Position numbers and translations under genes: made by a program. This document shows, piece after piece, positions 24,093-31,031 of a DNA stretch of 49,101 nucleotides. The notes below the pieces were generated by a model, which was not told the DNA's origin, did no database searches, and was given only the letters and a program-made list of their open reading frames with translations. How positions within the stretch are numbered: position 1 is the first letter of the stretch; every line of letters starts with the position of its first letter. This DNA comes from JBMOKU01 sp049324315 (GTDB lineage: Bacteria; Bacillota; Clostridia; Peptostreptococcales; Thermotaleaceae). The DNA lies in the NCBI GenBank assembly GCA_049324315.1, contig JBMOKU010000058.1, forward strand, positions 1-49,101, in the 5' to 3' direction.

Positions 24093-25007
24093 GTGGACAT
24101 TTTCTATATTGATCGGAGAACAGGAGAAAGAAAGAAAGAAGTCGTAGCCGGAGATCTTTTTTTAAAGTGGTTGTATGGAACGACACATGGAGAAGGTTTG
24201 TTGGAACTGATCATTAAAAGGAAAGTATTTTCAAGTGTCTATGGTAAGCTGCAGGATATGACATGGAGCAGTAGAAAAATAAAAAAATTTATTCAGCAGC
24301 TGGAAATTGATATGTTAGAAGCAGAAAATGAAGATATTGCGTCATATAAATGTTTTAATGATTTTTTCGCCCGAAAACTAAAAGTAAATGCAAGGAATAT
24401 CGTCTATGACTCTGATAGGCTCATATCACCAGCAGATGGACGGGTTTTTGCTTACGAAAACATAGATGTTCAGAAAGTCATTCAAGTAAAAGGACAGGAG
24501 TATTCTCTAGTAGAGCTCTTTGGAGATGAAGAACTGGCAGAAGCATACATGGATGGTGTTTGTGTTGTTATTCGATTATGTCCTGCTGACTATCACCGAT
24601 TTCATTTTCCCGATAGTGGTATTGTGGAGGATCATAAAAGAATTGAGGGGGATTACTATTCGGTTAACCCTATCTCTTTAAGAAAAATCACAAAGGTTTA
24701 CTGTCAAAATAAGAGAGAGCTCACGGAGTTTCAATCAGAACATTTTGGTCCAATCATTCTTGTTGAAGTTGGCGCCACTTGTGTAGGTTCTATCGTACAG
24801 ACTGCTGCACCCAGACAATATGTTCAAAAAGGACAAGAAAAAGGCTATTTTAAATTTGGGGGATCTACGGTCATTATGTTTTTGATGAAGAACACAGTTA
24901 ACATTGATCAAGATATTTTAAAGAATACAGAAAATGGATTAGAAACAAAACTGAATATGGGGGAAACTATAGGAAGAAGAATAAAGCAGGAAGAAATGGA
25001 ACGTTAA
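24093..25007 (+). CDS. psd: Phosphatidylserine decarboxylase
   Basis: Makes phosphatidylethanolamine at the membrane with a pyruvoyl cofactor produced by self-cleavage. The cleavage motif is G-G-S-T with S258, in K-F-G-G-S-T-V-I-M-F. P-A-D-G-R-V-F and C-P-A-D-Y-H-R-F-H-F-P are family hallmarks. With a GTG start at 24093 it has 304 residues, near the family norm. An in-frame TTG at 24078 would add five residues; neither has a strong ribosome site (GGGG nine bases before the GTG), so the start is not certain. The PHP phosphatase gene follows after 14 bases and is probably co-transcribed. No pssA is visible here. Confidence 0.93.
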   Translation: MDIFYIDRRTGERKKEVVAGDLFLKWLYGTTHGEGLLELIIKRKVFSSVYGKLQDMTWSSRKIKKFIQQLEIDMLEAENEDIASYKCFNDFFARKLKVNARNIVYDSDRLISPADGRVFAYENIDVQKVIQVKGQEYSLVELFGDEELAEAYMDGVCVVIRLCPADYHRFHFPDSGIVEDHKRIEGDYYSVNPISLRKITKVYCQNKRELTEFQSEHFGPIILVEVGATCVGSIVQTAAPRQYVQKGQEKGYFKFGGSTVIMFLMKNTVNIDQDILKNTENGLETKLNMGETIGRRIKQEEMER

Positions 25008-25021
25008 AGGGGTGTGACGAG

Positions 25022-25831
25022 ATGTTTGATTATCATATGCATACTTCTTTCTCCATAGACTCAAAAATGGAAATGGAAGAAGCGGTGAAGAGAGCAATTG
25101 ATGTAGGTCTGCAGGAGATTGCGTTTACAGACCATGGGGAATTGAATGTATGGAGACCGGATGATTTGATCGTAGATGATATTTTTCATGTAGGGGATTA
25201 TCTGAAAACTTTATCAGAATTAAAGGGAAAATATAAAAAACGTATTCGCATAAAAATAGGAATCGAGCTAGGACTTCAAGTAGAGGAGAAGCAAAGAATA
25301 CAGAAATTGGTGCAGGAATATCCCTTTGATTTTGTGATTGGTTCCAGTCATACCATCGATCGTTATGATCTTTACTACAGAAAATTTTTTGAAGGAAAAA
25401 CCAAACAAGAAGCCTATGAGCGTTATTTTCATGAAATACTGAAAATCGTTAAGGAAGTCGAAGATTTTTCAGTATATGGACATCTGGACTTGGTGAAAAG
25501 ATATGCTTTGGGTGTGTATGAGAATATCGATATTGAAGGAAGGGAAGTAGAAATCATCCGAGAAATTCTTTTAGCATTGATTGAGAAGGGTAAGGGGATT
25601 GAAATTAATACTTCCGGATTTCGATATGGGCTTGGTGATTCGAATCCAGGTATAGAAATAATTAAGCTTTACAAAGCTTTAGGAGGAGAAATCATTACAG
25701 TGGGCTCTGATGCCCATCGTTTGGAGGATATTGGTTATCGCATCCCTGAAACATATGAATTGTTGAGGGATATAGGTTTTCGGTATGTAACGACATTTAA
25801 TCAGTTAAAACCTGAGTATGTGAAGTTATAA
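25022..25831 (+). CDS. PHP-domain phosphatase, histidinol-phosphatase (HisK/HisJ) type
   Basis: 269 residues. The PHP metal site starts with D-Y-H-M-H-T-S-F-S-I-D (H5, H7), then F-T-D-H-G-E, an I-G-I-E-L Glu, I-G-S-S-H, Y-G-H-L-D-L, and the C-terminal G-S-D-A-H-R. This is the standard trinuclear PHP site. Members of this size are usually annotated as histidinol-phosphatase, but no other his gene is present, so the true substrate could be another phosphoester. GGGGTGTGACGAG precedes the start; the gene probably forms a two-gene unit with psd. Confidence 0.85.
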   Translation: MFDYHMHTSFSIDSKMEMEEAVKRAIDVGLQEIAFTDHGELNVWRPDDLIVDDIFHVGDYLKTLSELKGKYKKRIRIKIGIELGLQVEEKQRIQKLVQEYPFDFVIGSSHTIDRYDLYYRKFFEGKTKQEAYERYFHEILKIVKEVEDFSVYGHLDLVKRYALGVYENIDIEGREVEIIREILLALIEKGKGIEINTSGFRYGLGDSNPGIEIIKLYKALGGEIITVGSDAHRLEDIGYRIPETYELLRDIGFRYVTTFNQLKPEYVKL

Positions 25832-25857
25832 AAATGAGAAGTATTACAGAGAAAAGG

Positions 25858-25886
25858 TTGAAAAGGTACAGTGTATAGCATATAAT
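25858..25886 (+). promoter_or_regulatory. Strong SigA-type promoter of the mgtE leader
   Basis: TTGAAA (25858-25863), 17 bases, perfect TATAAT (25881-25886). The predicted start near 25893 leaves a leader of about 190 bases before the mgtE ATG, long enough for leader control. Confidence 0.75.
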
Positions 25887-25933
25887 AAACACGTAATTAC
25901 AAAAGCTTTCTCTTTTCTGTTAAGGAGGGAGTT

Positions 25934-26116
25934 TTGTTTTCCTTATACAATATAAATCAAGAAAGGTTGGTGATGGTTGTGGATGCAAGTCCCTTACCGA
26001 GGCGACAAAAAATGAAAAACCACATAAAAATGAAGCCATCATCTCCTTGTAAAGGTGTTGGCTTCTCTAGAAAGAGGGGTCAATATGAAGGAATTAATCA
26101 TCGAACTAATGAATGA
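25934..26116 (+). CDS. Candidate leader peptide upstream of and overlapping mgtE, with MgtL-like motif
   Basis: A 60-codon frame starts at TTG 25934, four bases after AAGGAGGG (25922-25929), the best ribosome site in the leader. It ends 32 bases inside mgtE in another frame. An internal ATG at 25973 begins M-V-V-D-A-S-P-L-P-R-R-Q. The Salmonella MgtL leader peptide, as I recall it, begins [12 protein letters not shown]. D4, P7, L8, P9, R10 and R11 coincide when counted from the Met. MgtL translation falters at low Mg2+ and so raises mgtA expression. That this frame is translated and acts similarly is inference. It could be a chance open frame, since it also covers an RNA structure. Confidence 0.42.
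   Translation: MFSLYNINQERLVMVVDASPLPRRQKMKNHIKMKPSSPCKGVGFSRKRGQYEGINHRTNE
25969..26065 (+). promoter_or_regulatory. Structured mgtE leader with mutually exclusive helices
   Basis: Helix 1: GGTGATGG (25969-25976) with CCATCATC (26036-26043), continued by TGTGG (25978-25982) with CCACA (26020-26024). Inside, GTCCCTT/GAGGCGAC (25989-26006) makes a small hairpin. Alternative helix 2: GAAGCCA (26032-26038) with TGGCTTC (26059-26065), with inner CCTT/AAGG. The two share 26036-26043, so only one can form, a switch-like layout. Helix 2 ends eight bases before the mgtE ribosome site AGAGGGG (26073-26079). There is no T-run, so control may act on translation. The conserved M-box core is absent; the class is unknown to me. 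Confidence 0.5.
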
Positions 26117-27419
26117 AAAACAATATGGTAAGGCCCGGAAAGAGGTTATTGAACTAATTCCCGTGGACATTGCCGAACTTTTAGAAGAATTGGACAATAA
26201 TAGTGCCCTTATATTGTTTCGAATGCTCCCCAAAGATGCTGCAGCGGAAACTTTTGCCCATCTTTCCAATGATCAGCAGAAGGAAATTATACAGTCGATT
26301 ACAGACAAAGAAATCAAACATATTATGGATGAGTTATTCTTTGACGACATGATTGACTTTCTCGAAGAAATGCCTGCCAGTGTAGTTAAGAAAATTATAA
26401 AAAACACAAAAGAAGAAGAACGGATTTTGATTAATCAATTTTTAAATTATCCAGAGGCTTCTGCTGGCAGTTTGATGACCATTGAGTATGTTGATCTTAA
26501 GAGGGATATGACATTAAAGCAGGCACTTGAACACATAAAGAAAACGGGGATAGAGAAGGAAACCGTCTATACTTGTTATGTTACAGATAAAAATAGAAAG
26601 CTTGAAGGCATCGTATCATTAAGAAAGCTGGTTATGAAGGATGAGGAACAAATTGTAGGCGAAATCATGAATGATGATGTGATTTCTGTAAACACCCATG
26701 ATGAACAGGAAAAAATCGTCCATTTGTTTAAAAAATATGATTTAATCGCGCTCCCAGTGGTGGACAAAGAAGGTCGTCTGACAGGGATTATAACGATAGA
26801 TGACGTTGTTGACGTTATTGAGCAGGAAAACACGGAAGACTTTCACAGGATGGCCGCACTGGAGCCATCGGAGGAAGAGTATCTGGATACCAGTGTATTC
26901 AGCTTAGCAAAAAACAGAATTATGTGGCTGATGATATTGATGATATCTGCCATCTTTACAGGAAGTATTATAGAAAGATTTGAAAATGTTCTACAGTCAG
27001 TCGTAGCTTTGGCGGCGTTTATCCCTATGTTGATGGGAACCGGCGGTAATGCAGGGGCACAATCAGCAACGTTGATTATAAGGGGATTGGCATTAGGTGA
27101 AATTGCCCTTAAGGATATTTACAAGGTGATTTGGAAAGAAATGCGTGTTAGCTTGATTGTAGGATGCTTGCTGTCATTGGTCAACTTCATCCGTTTATAT
27201 TATTTACAGCATGTGGATCTGAAGATTGCCGCTACCGTATGTTTTACATTAATTGTGGTTGTGGTATTGGCGAAAGTTGTAGGTGGGATCCTCCCTATTG
27301 CGGCTAGAAAGCTAAGTTTAGATCCAGCTATTATGGCAAGTCCTTTTATCTCTACGATCGTTGATGCAGTGTCACTTTTTGTTTATTTTTCCCTGGCATC
27401 GTTGATCCTGGGAATATAA
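26085..27419 (+). CDS. mgtE: Magnesium transporter MgtE
   Basis: Mg2+ channel of 444 residues, typical length. In order: N-terminal helical superhelix (about 1-125, with A-E-L-L-E-E-L-D and F-D-D-M-I-D-F-L-E-E-M-P), a CBS pair (about 130-250) that binds Mg2+ and gates the pore, a connecting helix, and about five TM helices. The pore signature P-M-L-M-G-T-G-G-N-A-G-A-Q-S near 315-330 is clear. A GTG at 26055 is in frame, but the ATG at 26085 with AGAGGGG five bases upstream is preferred. Expression is probably controlled by the leader described above. A terminator follows, then an oppositely oriented small membrane-protein gene. Confidence 0.95.
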   Translation: MKELIIELMNEKQYGKARKEVIELIPVDIAELLEELDNNSALILFRMLPKDAAAETFAHLSNDQQKEIIQSITDKEIKHIMDELFFDDMIDFLEEMPASVVKKIIKNTKEEERILINQFLNYPEASAGSLMTIEYVDLKRDMTLKQALEHIKKTGIEKETVYTCYVTDKNRKLEGIVSLRKLVMKDEEQIVGEIMNDDVISVNTHDEQEKIVHLFKKYDLIALPVVDKEGRLTGIITIDDVVDVIEQENTEDFHRMAALEPSEEEYLDTSVFSLAKNRIMWLMILMISAIFTGSIIERFENVLQSVVALAAFIPMLMGTGGNAGAQSATLIIRGLALGEIALKDIYKVIWKEMRVSLIVGCLLSLVNFIRLYYLQHVDLKIAATVCFTLIVVVVLAKVVGGILPIAARKLSLDPAIMASPFISTIVDAVSLFVYFSLASLILGI

Positions 27420-27434
27420 TGATGAGAATAATCG

Positions 27435-27467
27435 AAAAAACTTAGGAAATCTATTCCTAGGTTTTTT
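27435..27467. terminator. Bidirectional Rho-independent terminator
   Basis: AAAAAAC-T-TAGGAA, ATCTA, TTCCTA-G-GTTTTTT. The T-run lies on one strand and the A-run on the other, so it can serve both mgtE and the convergent small gene at 27480-27572. Confidence 0.88.
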
Positions 27468-27479
27468 CTAGTTTGCATG

Positions 27480-27572
27480 TTAAATGAATTTGTTTTTATG
27501 CAAGATATATAAAACAACAAAACCGATGATAATGAATGCGAAAGTAAGAATAGCTTGGGTCAATAAGGACAT
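27480..27572 (-). CDS. Small single-pass membrane protein, 30 residues
   Basis: Minus-strand ATG at 27570-27572 is preceded by GGGAGGAATAAAAA, an excellent ribosome site. The product has 30 residues: a short polar start M-S-L-L-T-Q, a single hydrophobic helix (about 7-24, A-I-L-T-F-A-F-I-I-I-G-F-V-V-L-Y), then the basic tail H-K-N-K-F-I. It ends 13 bases past the mgtE terminator and is convergent with mgtE. Its start region is divergent from the DUF421 gene. Small membrane proteins of this size often modulate transporters; E. coli MgtS (31 residues, stabilises MgtA) is an analogy, not a homology claim. I do not recognise the family. Confidence 0.6.
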   Translation of the reverse strand: MSLLTQAILTFAFIIIGFVVLYILHKNKFI

Positions 27573-27664
27573 TTTTTATTCCTCCCGTATAGCACGTTAA
27601 GTTACTGCACATTACTATTTATTATAAAGAGAAACTTGAAAACATATACGAAAGAAGGAAGAAA

Positions 27665-28360
27665 ATGAAAGTTATTATTGAAATTATTCTCCAGACCCTG
27701 TTAGCTTTTTTTTCAATTCTATTTATAGCCAGAATATTGGGGAGACAGCAGGTGGCACAGCTTACCGTTTCTGAATATATTAATGGAATTACCTTTGGTT
27801 CTATTGCGGCTACATTAGCTACAGACATAAATCAGCGGACATGGCAGCATTTAATTGGTCTTGCACTTTTTGGACTTTTAACCTATTTAACGTCAGTTAT
27901 CTTCCTAAAGAGTAGTAAAGTTTCCAAAATACTGCAAGGAGAGCCCGTCGTCGTTATCGAGAATGGGAAGATTCTTGAGGAGAATCTAAAAAGATATCAT
28001 TATACTGCAGATGATTTAAAGCATCTGATGAGAAAGAAAGATGTTTTTGATATACAAGATGTTAAATACGGCATTTTGGAGACTACAGGAGAATTAAGCA
28101 TTGTCAAAGTATCCGGCAAGGAAACCGTAACACGAGAGGATATGAATATTACCGGGAAGCAGCAGGAGATGAAAGTAGAAGTCATCGTAACGGGAAAAAT
28201 TATTTATGAGAATCTACGTAAAAGAAATCTGACCGCAAAGTGGTTGTTTAGCCTTTTAAAAGCCCAAGGTGTTCAACGGATTGAAGATGTATTTTATGGA
28301 GAATTGGATGAGAATAACCAATTGTATATTGATAAAGTGGAGGACTATTTGCATTCATAA
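27665..28360 (+). CDS. DUF421 (YetF/YcaP) family membrane protein
   Basis: 231 residues. Three N-terminal TM helices (about 5-22, 38-55, 60-82) are followed by a soluble mixed alpha/beta region. The signature R-I-L-G-R-Q-Q-V-A-Q-L-T-V-S-E-Y-I-N-G-I spans residues ~24-43. The C-terminal DUF421 part has G-E-P-V-V-V-I-E-N-G-K-I and a second half rich in charged residues. In Bacillus spore formers, YetF-like proteins contain Ger/spore-membrane members, but the biochemical role is unknown. Its start has GAAAGAAGGAAG upstream. It is transcribed alone and ended by its own terminator. Confidence 0.9.
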   Translation: MKVIIEIILQTLLAFFSILFIARILGRQQVAQLTVSEYINGITFGSIAATLATDINQRTWQHLIGLALFGLLTYLTSVIFLKSSKVSKILQGEPVVVIENGKILEENLKRYHYTADDLKHLMRKKDVFDIQDVKYGILETTGELSIVKVSGKETVTREDMNITGKQQEMKVEVIVTGKIIYENLRKRNLTAKWLFSLLKAQGVQRIEDVFYGELDENNQLYIDKVEDYLHS

Positions 28361-28389
28361 ACGTATACCTAAATGGTAGACGTTTTTTT
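28360..28389 (+). terminator. Rho-independent terminator
   Basis: AACGT-A-TACC, TAAAT, GGTA-G-ACGTT then TTTTTT. It overlaps the last base of the DUF421 stop. Confidence 0.85.
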
Positions 28390-28485
28390 GTGTGTGAAGA
28401 TTCTGTAGTATAAATGGTAAAAAAGTCCTATTTTCTTGAAGGATTTGGTCAAAATATGTAGAAATTATATTTTACAAAGATGAGG

Positions 28486-28514
28486 TTAACTTTTCATTTC
28501 AAATATTATATAAT
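28486..28514 (+). promoter_or_regulatory. SigA-type promoter of the GGDEF gene
   Basis: TTAACT (28486-28491), 17 bases, perfect TATAAT (28509-28514). The predicted start is near 28521. Confidence 0.55.
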
Positions 28515-28575
28515 AATATGCTAGAGATGTGTATATCGATGGATACTATATTGGATAAAATTTCCATCATGTTGC

Positions 28576-30162
28576 ATGATTATCAAGAAAAAACAAGACA
28601 ATGTACTGCTTGCGATTGAAAAAAATAATTGCTTAAAGGTGTGGGATGGTAGAATGACGGATTATAAAAACTTGCTAGATGTTGCAGAAAAGCAGCTTTT
28701 TGAAGCACAGCTTGAATTAAGCAGACAGATGTCAATCAATGAAGAGCTGACGAAAAGAATGGCTAATTACATGATTTTGAAGGAGATAAATGTATACAGC
28801 GGTACGATTGTGAATTTGCCCACACTGTTGGATACGATCAATGATATTGTAATTGGCGTTCTTGGCGTTGCGGTATGTGCAGTCATCGTAAACTATCAAG
28901 GAGATACCCACCGTTATATTAGGACTGTTTTGGATGACCGCATTGTAAACAATTACATAAACGATGAGAACCTCAAGAAAGTAGAAGAAATATTTAAAGA
29001 TAAAAATAAAATTAATATTAGCGACTTATCAGAGGAAAATTTCTTAGATATAAAAAAGGGCTCTATTTTAGCCATCCCTATTAAGAGAGATATAAAGCAT
29101 TATGGTTATATCGTTGTTTATCATACCATTTGCGACGCTTTTGAAGGGTATAAGGTGGAATTGTTTCAACTTATTGCTACCCAGTTAGCTGTTTTTATAG
29201 AAAACGCCTACTTATTTGACGAATATGAGCGTTTGATGGTCACAGATGGCTTGACTCAGGTTTATAATCGAATTTGCCTCAGTAAAACCATGGAAAAAAT
29301 ATCCGAGCAGCCGGAAAACCACCTAAAAACGTACTCGATTATCATGCTGGATATTGATCATTTCAAGCAGGTAAATGATATATATGGTCATCCCATTGGA
29401 GATATGGTTTTGAAGGAGCTGGCAAAAATCCTTAAGGATTCTTTGGAAGGCATAACTAAAAATATCTATCGTTTTGGTGGAGAGGAGTTTTTAATCCTAT
29501 TGGAAGATAAAGGCTTAGGAGAAGCATGTGTCATAGCGGAAAAAATTCGAAAGACTTTCAGGGAAAAGCATTATCCGGAATTGCCGGATAATGTTCACTT
29601 TACAGTAAGTTTAGGAGTCAGTAGTTATCGAGCTTCTACTCTGGATTTTGATCTTGAGAAGCTCATTAAGCTGGCAGATGATGCTCTATATTATGCAAAG
29701 AAAACGGGACGGAATAGAATCGCCGCCAATACCATTGGATTGAGACTGTTCTTAGAAACAGAAAACATTATTGTGAAAGAAATTGAAACAGCGAAAAGAT
29801 ACGAGAGTGAACTCTCAATATTTCTGATGAAATGCAGTGTTGCCCAAAAGGAATCCAACTGTTCTAAAAAAGAAATATTTAAACTTATGAATCAACTTGT
29901 AGAAAATACGATCCGCAAATCAGATTTGTATTTTTGTACAGAAGACTTAACATACTTATTGCTATGCCCTGGCAATATTGATGTAGAAACGATTAAGCTT
30001 CGTATGTTAGAACAGTATAACGTGTCTGAATTAAAAGATTGTGACGTTGATATTTCCTTTAAGGAATATAAATATTCTGAAAACGGAGAAGACTATGTGA
30101 CGAAACTTGGGTTGTTCGATGAGAATAATGAACTGATGGATATTGTTGGACAGAAGAACTAA
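28576..30162 (+). CDS. Diguanylate cyclase with GAF-like sensor domain
   Basis: 528 residues, no membrane helices. A coiled coil (about 28-62) leads to a GAF-like domain (about 70-215), then GGDEF (about 222-385). The active site is G-G-E-E-F starting at G301; D-G-L-T-Q-V-Y-N-R, I-M-L-D-I-D-H-F-K and H-P-I-G-D are intact, so it should make c-di-GMP. The RxxD inhibitory site five residues before GGEEF is absent. About 140 further residues at the C-terminus (390-528) are unassigned. No good ribosome site precedes ATG 28576, and M27 (28654) is an alternative. An HD-GYP phosphodiesterase lies 2.3 kb downstream on the other strand. Confidence 0.88.
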   Translation: MIIKKKQDNVLLAIEKNNCLKVWDGRMTDYKNLLDVAEKQLFEAQLELSRQMSINEELTKRMANYMILKEINVYSGTIVNLPTLLDTINDIVIGVLGVAVCAVIVNYQGDTHRYIRTVLDDRIVNNYINDENLKKVEEIFKDKNKINISDLSEENFLDIKKGSILAIPIKRDIKHYGYIVVYHTICDAFEGYKVELFQLIATQLAVFIENAYLFDEYERLMVTDGLTQVYNRICLSKTMEKISEQPENHLKTYSIIMLDIDHFKQVNDIYGHPIGDMVLKELAKILKDSLEGITKNIYRFGGEEFLILLEDKGLGEACVIAEKIRKTFREKHYPELPDNVHFTVSLGVSSYRASTLDFDLEKLIKLADDALYYAKKTGRNRIAANTIGLRLFLETENIIVKEIETAKRYESELSIFLMKCSVAQKESNCSKKEIFKLMNQLVENTIRKSDLYFCTEDLTYLLLCPGNIDVETIKLRMLEQYNVSELKDCDVDISFKEYKYSENGEDYVTKLGLFDENNELMDIVGQKN

Positions 30163-30258
30163 AAATGAATTTGAATTTTAAAGCGGAAAACGGCTTTACG
30201 TGGACATAAATAGAATAATTATGTCCTTTTTTTATCTATATAATCATACCTTCATATT

Positions 30259-30287
30259 TTCAACACAATTCTATGGTATGCTATAAA
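30259..30287 (+). promoter_or_regulatory. Promoter of the two-component operon
   Basis: Extended -10 TGCTATAAA (TG at 30279-30280, TATAAA 30282-30287). The -35 TTCAAC (30259-30264) is weak, with 17-base spacing. Confidence 0.5.
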
Positions 30288-30329
30288 AAAGTAAGTTGAA
30301 GGTTTTTTTTATAAAAGGAGAGAATCATT

Positions 30330-31031
30330 GTGGAAAATCCGATGAAGGTTTTAATTGTAGAGGATGAACCCAAAATCGTAGAGGTAATTGAAGCGTATCT
30401 GAAAAAGGAAGGGTTTGAAATTCTCGTTGCAGAGGACGGAGAAAAAGCATTGACGATTCTGCAGAATGAGTTTGTACACTTGATTATTCTTGACCTGATG
30501 CTGCCGAAGATATCAGGAGAAGATGTGTGTAAAAAGATAAGAAGTACATCAGATACACCTATTATTATGTTAACAGCTAAATCCGAAGAAGAAGAAAAAT
30601 TAATGGGGTTGGCATTGGGGGCAGATGATTATATTACGAAGCCTTTTAGTCCAAAGGAATTGGTGGGAAGAGTAAATGCCTTGGTGAGAAGGGCGTATCG
30701 CGATTCTAATACATTGGCAGATTATTTAGCGTTTAATGATGGGGATTTAGAAGTAAATATTAAAAAGCATATCGTTAAAAAGAAGGGAAGTATCGTTAGT
30801 TTAACTGCCAATGAATTCAAATTGCTTTATGTACTTTTAATGAATCCTGGACAAGTATTTAGCAGGGATCAGCTTTTGGAGAAGTCCTTCGGTTTTGACT
30901 ATATAGGTTTTGATAGAACAGTAGATACTCATATAAAAAATATTCGACAAAAGATTGAGGACGATCCGAAAAAGCCCATTTACGTCCTTACGATCTATGG
31001 AGTCGGTTATAAGTTTGGAGGGTCCAAATGA
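30330..31031 (+). CDS. OmpR/PhoB-family response regulator
   Basis: 233 residues. Receiver domain 1-120: acidic pair E-D-E near the start, phospho-acceptor D55 in I-I-L-D-L-M-L-P, Thr in M-L-T-A-K, and Lys in I-T-K-P-F. The winged-helix DNA-binding domain spans ~130-230 (L-T-A-N-E-F-K-L-L, D-R-T-V-D-T-H-I-K-N-I-R-Q-K-I). GTG start with AAAAGGAG nine bases upstream. The stop overlaps the sensor kinase start (ATGA), so the pair is translationally coupled. Confidence 0.95.
   Translation: MENPMKVLIVEDEPKIVEVIEAYLKKEGFEILVAEDGEKALTILQNEFVHLIILDLMLPKISGEDVCKKIRSTSDTPIIMLTAKSEEEEKLMGLALGADDYITKPFSPKELVGRVNALVRRAYRDSNTLADYLAFNDGDLEVNIKKHIVKKKGSIVSLTANEFKLLYVLLMNPGQVFSRDQLLEKSFGFDYIGFDRTVDTHIKNIRQKIEDDPKKPIYVLTIYGVGYKFGGSK

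Noticed and set aside
25890..26084. M-box magnesium riboswitch in front of mgtE
   Set aside because: The conserved GTTAGGTGAGGC and later core motifs are not present; the leader is a different structure.
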